Positions 55,601 through 64,000 of a DNA stretch of 64,000 nt are shown here, piece by piece. How positions within the stretch are numbered: position 1 is the stretch's first letter; every line of letters begins with the position of its first letter. The position numbers were made by a program, and so were the translations under genes. The stretch spans positions 71,337,990 to 71,401,989 of the forward strand of contig CM028384.1 of assembly GCA_013146195.2 (NCBI GenBank), given 5' to 3'. The notes beneath the pieces were generated by a model. It searched no databases and was not told the DNA's origin. It was given only the letters and a program-made list of their open reading frames with translations. Origin of the DNA: Codonopsis lanceolata. Lineage: Eukaryota > Streptophyta > Magnoliopsida > Asterales > Campanulaceae.

Positions 55601-58600
55601 CACTCGGTATCCTTTGGAAATATACACTATCTTAATTTTTATAATAAAGTCAATTATGTTTTCTTATTTGTGTATTGGGTCAAACTAGACACTCTTTTAG
55701 GAATAAAAGGAGTGTCATTTTAGCTTAATTTAAGGAAGATTAATAGAACTAAAATGTACAATATTAGAAAGATTGATTTTTCTTTATGCACCTTTTTTTG
55801 TATGACGGTAATACATTATTTTCTTAGCTTCAAACCTCCATTAACCACAAACAAACAAAAAACAACTTTGTTAGGTTTAGGATTACCACTATGGTGACAA
55901 CTATACCTTGATGATGCACATGCACATTGTGTCCTGTTATTAATGGGATCTAAAGATAGATCAATAATGGACCGGCAAAAATGTTTGAATGTAGAAAGTT
56001 GACCTTTTAAATTAGACATTGGATCACTTTGAACTAAACTTTGGCAAGTTATGTGATAAATGCTCCTAATTAGTAATTAATATACGACAATTATGCAGCC
56101 TATAAATGAATTATGTTTTAAATAGTAACTTTTTGAATGAAAAGGATTCGGAACCACAGATTTAAACCTTCAATAAGTACGTACTTCAACCTTCTTGACA
56201 TGGAAGGAAAATTTGAAACAAATTTGTAAAACAAATGGTCATACTCCCCCCCCCCCCCCCCACAAGTTAACTTTCAACCTTGGTTTTTACCTTCTATTTT
56301 CCCCCAAGGCTACGACTGCAGGAACCAAACACGATCCCCATAAGTCTCCAAACCAAAATAAAAATGAAAAAAGAGCAACCTCATTGCTTATTCCGCTGGA
56401 GAGCCTACTTTTGGTTGAAACTCGTATCAAAAATATCAAGTTTTAAGTATTTAGAGTTGCTCTTTTTACTTCCAAAAATGGACCAATAAAACGGATAGGT
56501 AACAATCTCTACTTACGTTGAACGTTTCATTCATTCACAAAAGATTGAGAAGAGAGTATAAATAAGTTAATTCTTCATTATTAATAGAAATAAATATGAA
56601 ACAAAAGCGATATTCACACCAATTCCTCATAATCCTTTTTTCTTTTTTTCATAGAGAACCATATATGTTGTGCTTATACTAGAATCCTCAAATTCCCTTT
56701 TCTTTTTTCCATAGACAACCATATATGTCTATTATATTGCATTATATATCTATGTTATGATCATCAAAATTCATTAGCAATATTAAAATACAAAAAGTTA
56801 TATAAAAGAGCAACTCAAATACAAAAAACATGTAAAACATGCGTAAGATTTTTAATACCTTTGATGATGTATAGTAGTGCAGTATTTAAATTCCCATCAT
56901 TCTGTTCAAGTGTTCAACTAGAAAGAAATAGTGATTTATGTGATACCAATAACCTAATTATGACTTCAGTTTCTTAATTTTTTTACATTATAATTTTCAT
57001 TTTATTAAAAACATGAAAACCTTGGAATAAACGGGTATTTTGGGGTACTGAGGTTGTATCAGGAATTATTTATTTTCAAAATTCATTTTAAGATGATAAA
57101 CAAAATGCGTACAGATTTTGAACTTTGAAGTATGCCAATAGTAAAAACAGAAATAACGACAATAATTTCCACCAATCATATCACCTTTGGTTTCCTTTCA
57201 ATGAAATTCTAGATCATGGAGACTTCGCTGAATCATTCTTTTCATTCAGAGAAAACATGTTTCTGGCATACTGCAGTGAGATGTGAATTCAATAGCTAGA
57301 AACTTGGTGAAATTTGAAATGCTCCAATAAGTCAGAGTTAGCTTGACTGATTCATGCATCCAGTTTTTCATTTGACGATGATAGTTTCAATTCTGAAGTA
57401 AGTCTATTGTTTATTAATTAGCATGTACGCAAGAAGAGGTCAACAAGGTCATTGAAAAGGCAAAAATCGCGCAAAAGCTGTGGGCAAAGACCCCTCTTTG
57501 GAAGCGAGCAGAGCTCCTTCACAAGGCAGCTGCCATTCTCAAAGAGCACAAATCCCCCATAGCAGAGTGCCTGGTAAAAGAAATTGCAAAACCAGCAAAG
57601 GATTCTGTCACCGAGGTATCCTATTCTTAATTTTTTTTCTTTTTTCTATTTATTTATAAATTTCATAGTCAATAATCTAGATTAGTCTTGTCATAGAGTA
57701 ATTTGAAATTGTGGGTTTAATGAAGGTTGTAAGGTCTGGAGATCTGATTTCTTACACTGCCGAAGAAGGGGTTAGGATATTGGGTGAAGGCAAATTCTTG
57801 GTGTCCGATAGTTTTCCTGGGAATGAGAGGACTAAATACTGCCTCACTTCTAAGGTACAGTTACATTTCTACTCTTATCCATGTCGTTAAGTTTATTCAT
57901 GTCTATACTAGATCGAGCAAAAATATCAAGTGGTAAATTAGCAATTTTTTTTAGCTTTGGCTTTTCAAATTATAATAATGTAGTTTTCCTTTAGTTTTGG
58001 TAATTTGGTTCAAGTGAGTGCAAACCCTATTTAACTAGGGACATTCTTACCATGGTCTTATTTCAAACATTCGCTGATTATACTGTAACTGTCGCAAATG
58101 TTTCTACATATGTTTTCATTTCTTGAGTTTGTGAAATTTACGAGTCTTGATTGTCACTGTACCACAGATTCCACTTGGAGTTGTCTTGGCAATTCCACCA
58201 TTTAATTATCCCGTCAACCTAGCGGTCTCCAAAATTGGTCCGGCACTGATAGCTGGAAACTCCCTCGTGCTCAAGCCTCCAACTCAGGTAATTATATCAG
58301 CAATCTATAATTCCATCATAACAGTACAATGGCGCTCTTAACTTACGAATCTTAGAGAAGGCAATTTTCTCAATCTTGGCCTGAATATTGGTACAGGGTG
58401 CTGTGGCTTGCCTTCATATGGTGCATTGCTTTCACTTGGCTGGTTTTCCCGAAGGCCTTATCAGTTGTGTGACTGGGAAAGGATCTGAGATAGGAGATTT
58501 CCTAACAATGCATCCCGGAGTCAACTGTATAAGGTAAAAGCTGACGTCACCTTCTGTTAATGTTATGGTCTCTGTCCCTTGAACTATATTTTCTTGTAAA

Positions 58601-59656
58601 ATGCTATATAAAACTTTGTTGCATTTTGTTTTAGTTCTGACATCATACTTATTGTTTCAGCTTCACAGGTGGGGATACGGGGATTGCAATTTCCAAGAAG
58701 GCAGGCATGGTTCCGCTACAAATGGAGCTGGGAGGCAAAGATGCTTGTATTGTGCTTGAGGATGCTGACCTAGATTTGGTTGCGTCAAATATAATCAAAG
58801 GAGGCTTTTCCTACAGTGGCCAAAGGTGCACAGCCGTAAAGGTTATCTTGGTGATGGAATCAGTTGCTGATTCACTAGTTGAAAAAGTGAAGGCCAAAGT
58901 GGCGAAACTAACCGTGGGACCACCCGAGGACGATTGTGACATCACTCCGGTTGTTTCAGAGTCCTCTGCAAACTTTATCGAAGGGCTGGTGAAGGATGCT
59001 GAAACAAATGGTGCAACATTCTGTCAGGAGTACAAGAGAGAGGGTAACCTTATCTGGCCCTTGCTGTTGGATCACGTTCGGCCTGACATGAGGATCGCCT
59101 GGGAAGAGCCGTTTGGGCCCGTTTTACCTGTGATCAGGATCACTTCTATTGAAGAAGGAATCCACCATTGCAATGCCAGCAATTTCGGCCTCCAGGTACA
59201 AATACCCTTGTCCTTAATTGCTCTTAACAACACTATACCATGGTTCAAGGCTAATGTATATCTTGCTGAATAACAGGGTTGTATCTTTACAAGGGATATC
59301 AACAAAGCGATATTGATCAGCGATGCAATGGAGACAGGAACGGTCCAGATTAACTCAGCACCAGCTCGTGGTCCTGATCACTTCCCTTTCCAGGTGATTT
59401 AAACATATATATTATCATTCTTTATAAACACTACTATTCCCATGCCCCCTTAGGAGGAAAAAAAAAAAGACTACTAGCTAGCTAGTACTTTATGATGGAG
59501 CCATTCAGGTTTAACAATGAAAATCTGCTTCATCAATGACAGGGTTTGAAGGACAGTGGAATAGGATCGCAGGGAATCACCAACAGTATAAATATGATGA
59601 CGAAAATCAAGAGCACTGTTATCAACTTACCGAGCCCGTCTTATACCATGGGCTAA
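52614..59656 (+). CDS. GAPN (ALDH11A3): Non-phosphorylating NADP-dependent glyceraldehyde-3-phosphate dehydrogenase
   Basis: Cytosolic enzyme that oxidises glyceraldehyde-3-phosphate directly to 3-phosphoglycerate with NADP+, supplying NADPH and bypassing a glycolytic ATP step. Eight exons: 52614-52758, 57422-57615, 57726-57854, 58168-58287, 58397-58533, 58661-59195, 59277-59393 and 59543-59656. They join in frame to 496 residues, the expected plant length. ALDH landmarks are all present: Asn169 in PPFNYPVN (oxyanion hole), FTGGDTG (residues 243-249), the general base Glu264 in MELGGK, the catalytic Cys298 in GQRCTA, and EEPFGPV and NFGLQG near the C-terminus. The end is PSYTMG. No lesions seen. 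Intron 1 is 4.66 kb and carries nested transposons; the other introns are 81-313 bp. No signal peptide, consistent with a cytosolic location. Confidence 0.98.
54152..55479 (+). mobile_element. Pack-MULE (1,328 bp) carrying an LRR-extensin gene fragment
   Basis: Terminal inverted repeats of 173 bp (54152-54324 and 55307-55479) differ at only about three positions. They begin G(A/G)ATAAAATAATTTTTTGG and include TTTGGTCCCTGCATTTTTTT and TACCCCCTCATGGGGTTACC. An exact 9 bp duplication TATATAATA flanks the element (54143-54151, 55480-55488), the Mutator signature. No transposase. The interior, GC-richer than the flanks, has an untranslated-looking part (54420-54700) and a fragment of an LRR-extensin gene (54805-55305). 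High similarity between the two inverted repeats suggests a fairly recent insertion. It lies in GAPN intron 1, within a Stowaway MITE. Confidence 0.93.
54805..55305 (+). pseudogene. Captured leucine-rich-repeat extensin (LRX) fragment
   Basis: The plus strand reads GIDLNHGDIAGYLPEELGLL, then TDLALFHINSNQFCGTIPKK, then LKILFELHLSNNRFARKFPY, the N-terminal LRR domain of plant cell-wall LRX proteins (which bind RALF peptides). After a frame break and a deletion, SDTLNEIVMKNNGF and CLSEEIGLLKQLN match a later LRR segment. A 41 bp piece (GGATACTTTGAATGAGATTG..) is present twice in tandem at about 55178-55260. The signal peptide and the extensin (SPPPP) tail are absent. The 136-codon ORF starting at 54706 includes this stretch, but its start is element sequence. 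No sign that it is a working gene. Confidence 0.82.
56246..56261. repeat. C16 homopolymer
   Basis: An uninterrupted C run in GAPN intron 1. The exact length is uncertain in any assembly. Confidence 0.85.
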
Positions 59657-61130
59657 CTCTACTATATATATCATCTGTTACAAAATAAGATATCGCCAGA
59701 CGCTGCTAGCGGCATCCCTATCATCTCCATAACTCTATTCTATTGCATGTAATTTGTATCTTATAGGGAATTAGACCGACGTTTTGAGGTTTTTTAGCTC
59801 TTTCTTCCTTGGCTGAAAGAGACCGAAGAATAATACTGTAATAGAATTTAGACTTGTTTATTGATTTATAGTTGTTAAAAAAAATTGAAAATAAGTGACA
59901 GATGACGGCATCATGTCACTTTTTTCTTCTTCAATTTTTTTTTTTAGTAAATGCACTATATTTATGGCTGCATTGGTAATTTTCAATTTTTAAAGACGAA
60001 AATAATACATGTTATAGGCTATTCCTTAAAACAAAAAAAGTAAAGTGTTTATTAGTCGTGGTGGGCAAATGGAATAGAGGTGCGTATTCACAAATTCAAG
60101 AAATCCATATATTTCGCATGCCGCGTGATGGGCACAACTATTCGAAACAATATACATAACAATAGTTCACATTTGAAAAGACTAATAAAAAGCACGTACC
60201 CTTGTGATGTGCATTATTACGACCAATGACTTTTTTTTGTCTTTTTTTCTAAAAACTAATGCATATAAATGAAAGAAGCAAAAAAATATCCGAGAAAAAT
60301 GGATAGGTGGCTGGTACAGTTGTCTTTCCCTTTTAAAAAAAATTTAAATAAGTTTAATTACTCTAAATTAATCAACAATAATTAAGAAATACAAACCGAT
60401 TTTGACTAAAAAAACAAACAAACGAATTGTACCTTTGTGTGTGGGTGAAATCTTCATTCTTCGAGAATAGTTGAGAGAGAGTGAATGACAAAGTATGTGA
60501 GATTGGATGAAAAAATTTCCTTTCATGGGCTAGGGGCAATTTGGTCTTTTACTTAAAAAGGGGGCGGGGAAGGGCAAGTTTTAAACAATTGAACGAAGTT
60601 GCTGTACATTTTGGTTGATTTATGGTACCACATCAACAAGGTGAGTACATGTATAGTGTTACCTTATAAAATAAAATATTAAAAATGATCGAGAGACTAC
60701 TTTTTGCTTAAGAAGTGGTTTAAAGAAGAGAATGGGTTATGTGTTAGTGTAATGGGTGGGCGTGGGGGGTGGGGGTGTAAAGAAAGACTCTAAACCTGAT
60801 ACAGAGTGGAGATATGATTGGTAAAAGAGAAGGACATGTACCTATAACTTTGGCAAGAAATATTATCCATTTTTTTGTTATCAACCCATCTTCAGTACAA
60901 TCCCAATTCCCACATATCAACTCAATCATATCAAGATATAATGGAACTTTGGAATCAATATTTTACTTCAAAAAAAGCCATATTAGTACTCAATCATTGG
61001 TCTATATAATAATGATTATAACCAAAAGCATGAACTCGTTTAGAAAGTGAAGCCTACAAAATTCCTCAAACTCAAAACATGGGAGAAGAAAGAGGAAAAG
61101 CTCCTTTTACATTCCCTTGAATTTGATCAC
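59657..61130. other. GAPN 3' UTR and downstream spacer
   Basis: The first ~200 bp after the GAPN stop are the likely 3' UTR (AATAATACTGTAATAGAA near 59828 could hold the poly(A) signal). The rest is AT-rich, with no gene or clear element. Confidence 0.55.
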
Positions 61131-61990
61131 TTGGATGGTTTAAAGAACCAGTTCTGCCGGATTCCTCGTGAAGGGATCCGACCTGGGTCCCCTAACGTGG
61201 GATGATCACGTAGAGTCCAGTCAGATTCGAGCAGGTCTCACCAACAGCCGAAGACCAATAAGCAATCAGTCATCATCGGCGACCAACAGCCAACCGATCA
61301 TTAACGGCGACCATACACGACAACCGACCACACGGGCGAGGACCCCTATGCTCGGCCGAGACCTCTTCTGGGACAAGACAGGTTTAGCCCATAGCCTGTA
61401 CATAGTATCCAGATGCCTTCCCCACAAAATCCGGGCAAGCCATGCAAGCCGCTACATCTTATCGGCTCATTGAACCGCCTACAATTGGCATATCACACGC
61501 AACCTGTTGACCACTCAGGAACTGCCAACAAACCGACCAGGGAACCAATCCCACCATCAGGGACCCTCATATCAATCATGATCCCAAATCTAAGCTACTA
61601 TAAAAAGAAACTTTTCCCTTGAAGAAATGTAAGATTTACTTTACATTCTAAAACTTACCACATAGCTAAGGATATACGAGTTACACCAGGAGATTCCTAT
61701 CAAACACAATCACCGGAAGCTTAAGGGAACGCCTAGCTCCGGCACATATATAATACCCTGTTTACTGACTCTCACACTGGAGGGTTGTAGCTGGGAATCC
61801 CCCAACACCCGAACGGTAGACTTCTTTTCAGGTATTCATCAACCAAGAGCAAGTACAAAGCCCAGATATCCTAACAAACCTGGTACCTCCGGTACCCACA
61901 TAAACCGACGTGACCATCAAGAATCGGACACGTCAGCTCCGGTCCATTACGTGGACTATCAGCTTAGTCACCCCCTCATTGTGGCGTGAT
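61130..61990 (+). mobile_element. Ty3/gypsy LTR fragment or solo LTR
   Basis: GC-richer block with LTR-like parts: GGGATCCGACCTGGGTCCCC, ACTATAAAAAGAAACTTTTC (TATA at about 61600), CTCCGGCACATATATAATAC, TGACTCTCACACTGGAGGG and CTCCGGTCCATTACGTGG. The word GCCCAGATATCCTAAC is shared (GCCCAGATATCCTA) with the gypsy fragment at 48560-49840 on the other strand, so the two are related. No target duplication or gag/pol identified. ORFs across it are not credible genes. Confidence 0.55.
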
Positions 61991-62525
61991 CACCTCATAT
62001 GCATAATATGTTCTTGGTAAAATTTGAAATGTTTTCGAGAAATTGTGAACTAGTTCTTTTTTTCCAAATTTTTAATCATTTAAATACTTCCTTCTTTTTT
62101 TTCAATAACTACAATTCATTTTCGTAAAATTGTTTTTAAGATGTCTGCATAAAAGAAAGAACAGTAGCATGTCACATGGATGAAGAGCAAAGAGACTGGG
62201 GAGGTAGGGTTGTGATGTTTTCTTCACTTTGAATTCAATTACTCTACCACCCTAATTAACTTCTCACTCTTTTTCCTTTTCATCTACTCATCTTTAGTTT
62301 CACATGTGTCTTCTTCCTCTTTCATTGTGTTTGTGCGGTTGATTCAAAATGGATTTACTTTGTGTGTTGTATTGTTATATATGTAAACTGCTCGAATAGA
62401 AATTTGTTCATTGTCGGACACCCTTTTTGAATTTAGAAGTATTATTTTTGAATCACGTCACATCACTTGTGAATCATGATACATTGATTTAGATTTGAGA
62501 TGCATCAATTTGAATCATTTATTGT
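61991..62525. other. AT-rich spacer
   Basis: No gene. Contains TGAATCA/TGATTCA-type words repeated around 62450-62520. Nothing else supported. Confidence 0.5.
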
Positions 62526-62695
62526 AGAGATGTTAAAAGGGCCGGAAACCGTAGGGTTGACCCTATTAACCGAAAACCGGAAAGGGTTAGGGTCGGGAAG
62601 GCACGACCCGTTTAATAAAGGCCGACAGGTCGCGCTGCAAAATGGGGGCCGTTGGCTGCCGGGTTGACAGGCTGACCCGTGGGCTGAAATTTTTT
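62526..62695. mobile_element. GC-rich repeat fragment (hAT-like style)
   Basis: Words such as AAGGGCCGGAAACCGTAGGG, GACCCTATTAACCGAAAACC and GCCGGGTTGACAGGCTGACC form the repeated G/C phrases usual in non-autonomous hAT elements of plants. It meets the truncated gene start at about 62695. The ends and target duplication are not resolved. Confidence 0.4.
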
Positions 62696-62817
62696 TTGCG
62701 CACAGACCTCAACTCTTCAAGAATGTTTGTATAGTCATCCAAGTGATTCGAAACCACCACCACGTCCGATGACTTCATCTGGGCAAACCTAGACGCTATT
62801 AAATCTCCCAATGCCAT
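62690..62817 (-). pseudogene. Truncated gene start joined to a repeat
   Basis: The minus strand from ATG 62817 reads MALGDLIASRFAQMKSSDVV, then VVSNHLDDYTNILEEL. About 40 codons later it runs into A-rich sequence and then the repeat at 62526-62695. The CT-rich upstream DNA (to about 63240) looks like a genuine plant leader. I do not recognise the protein family. It is either a first exon severed by a transposon or a captured fragment. Confidence 0.4.
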
Positions 62818-63672
62818 TCAAATCAAAACAACGATTTTTTTGCAAAAACCAATTCGCCTGAGCCCTAATCGAACAGTGGGGCTCGGAATGATGCTAAATC
62901 GAAAATCAGAGCTTTTTATGGGGGGGGGGAAGATATGGAGGATGTGGCTAATCAATGAAGGCCCAAGCGGCGCATGGAGATTCGTTTGAGAAAAGTTAGG
63001 AAAGCCAGCTCGGTAAGCCCTAGGATTGTTAATGAGTGAAGCCGTCGTGGGCGGAGGAGAACGGTCTAGATTGAAAACCCTAGGTGGAGATGGAGGCGCT
63101 ACACACATAACAACATAGCAGTGCGGCTGAAACCAAAACTCCAAAGAGAAAGAGAGAAGGGGGAAGGGGGAGGAAAGAGAGATAGTCCGAATGAGTGGAT
63201 TTTGTGAACAAAATGTACACAAATAATTTATTTGAATTAATTTTCCTTTCGACTTTTGAGGAAGGGTTTTTTTTTTTTTGGCATGATGCTGTATGAATAT
63301 TTAATTTTGGAATGTAATGCAAGTAAATTTGATAGTGAATATCTTTCAAATCGGAATTAATGAAGGCAAGAAATAATTTGGTTTTTATGGAGTTTGCTGT
63401 TAGGTTATTAGAATTTAGAGTATGTTAAATGTTGTTTAACTTGTTTAGAGAGATTTGCTAAAAGAATAATAAATTATTTTGGTTAACTTTTGGTTAAATT
63501 ATTTTGAGTGGATTATTATTAAATTATTTTTATTATTAGTTTCTGTCTTGGCATGCCTGAAAGAATAATAAATTCTTCCACCGCAATTTCTGCCAAATAA
63601 ATACGCCGTAATTCTGTTTTTAAAGCAGTTTAACTTTTTTATTTTTATTATTTTTGAGCAAATTATCGTTTT
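62818..63672. other. Leader-like region and spacer
   Basis: The minus strand of 62818-63240 is CT-rich (complement of GAGAAAGAGAGAAGGGGGAA near 63143), as expected upstream of a plant start codon. The 134-codon ORF across it has no motif. 63240-63672 is featureless AT-rich DNA. Confidence 0.4.
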
Positions 63673-63891
63673 CATTTCTTTTTTTATCTGTTTTAAAATA
63701 ATTATCATTTTTTAATTTTTTAAAATCATTTTATCCTTATTTTTTCTACATATTTTAATTATGTGCACATGCTCATGCTCAAGGGTATTAAAAAAAACCT
63801 CACATTTCACCAATATTTATAATTACAGTCAATTATTTTTTTGAGATGATGTACAAAATCAAAGAAGATAATAATTTAAAAATTGAGGGAG
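63673..63891. mobile_element. Degenerate Stowaway MITE
   Basis: The right end AAAAATTGAGGGAG precedes TA. The inner text CACATTTCACCAATATTTAT and AATTACAGTCAATTATTTTT aligns with the intact MITE at 29835-30092. The left end is eroded. It supplies a second unoccupied example of the Pack-MULE target. Confidence 0.65.
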
Positions 63892-64000
63892 TACATATGT
63901 TTCATCAAGTAGAAGATGAAAATGAAAATGCATTATCCGTTGCTTATATACAAAATACAAACCATAACCATACAAATTCATTTTGTTAATCGTCTAATAG

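Larger units (their letters stand above)
52759..57421 (+). other. GAPN intron 1 (4.66 kb)
   Basis: Long first intron, starting GTATAT and ending TAATTAG. It contains a T-rich element-like stretch from 53848, the split Stowaway MITE with the Pack-MULE inside (53997-55555), a C16 run at 56246-56261 and a TATATGT..CCATATATG phrase repeated at 56660 and 56720. Apart from the captured fragment, no coding sequence is seen. Confidence 0.85.

Noticed and set aside
61168..61622. ORFs with Arg/Thr/Ser/Pro bias
   Set aside because: They lie in a retroelement LTR fragment and show no conserved domain.
1..64000. A previously undescribed multi-gene system
   Set aside because: The four intact genes are unrelated housekeeping genes with normal plant structures; no co-oriented cluster of unknown genes exists here.

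Overview
The window is nuclear DNA of a flowering plant. It has intron-rich genes with GT..AG borders, plant-type proteins, AT-rich spacers and many plant transposon families (Stowaway, hAT, Mutator, Helitron, SINE, TRIM, Ty3/gypsy). The repeat flavour suggests a eudicot, possibly Caryophyllales, but that is only an impression. Four protein-coding genes can be modelled exon by exon, and every junction keeps the reading frame. They are: the 5' part of an FIP1[V]-type polyadenylation factor (minus, 14571 down to the window edge); cytosolic ribosomal protein S12 (plus, 30181-32136); Mediator subunit MED22 (minus, 35646-33328, with an upstream leader exon near 38.66-38.87 kb); and the non-phosphorylating NADP-dependent glyceraldehyde-3-phosphate dehydrogenase GAPN/ALDH11A3 (plus, 52614-59656, complete at 496 aa).

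Layout. 1-14.6 kb is FIP1, ten exons visible. 14.6-28.4 kb is a repeat-rich spacer. It holds a SINE relic whose tail is tandemly amplified, small MITEs, a satellite-like array of about 400 bp units, a decayed Ty3/gypsy element (long LTR, tRNA-Met primer site, gag remnant) that cuts a CAF1 deadenylase pseudogene, and an hAT element built of AACCG repeats. 28.4-32.2 kb is RPS12; its promoter and leader form one arm of a roughly 0.5 kb inverted repeat, and intron 1 carries a Stowaway MITE. RPS12 and MED22 are convergent (32.2-38.9 kb); the MED22 leader intron holds a PPR pseudogene. 39-52.4 kb is an element graveyard: a SINE with a 17 bp target duplication, a Helitron helicase fragment, a tandem duplication split by an hAT element, nested MITEs, gypsy gag/LTR pieces and a TRIM. 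52.4-59.7 kb is GAPN, whose first intron (4.66 kb) contains a 1,328 bp Pack-MULE carrying part of a leucine-rich-repeat extensin gene, itself inside a Stowaway MITE. 59.7-64 kb is spacer with another gypsy LTR fragment, a truncated gene start and a MITE.

The four genes are housekeeping genes (mRNA 3'-end formation, translation, transcription, NADPH supply from glycolysis). They do not form a cluster or pathway. I found no new defence or metabolic system. The distinctive content is how transposons have rebuilt the DNA. Several insertions can be read exactly, because target-site duplications and an unoccupied paralogous copy of the target both lie within the window.
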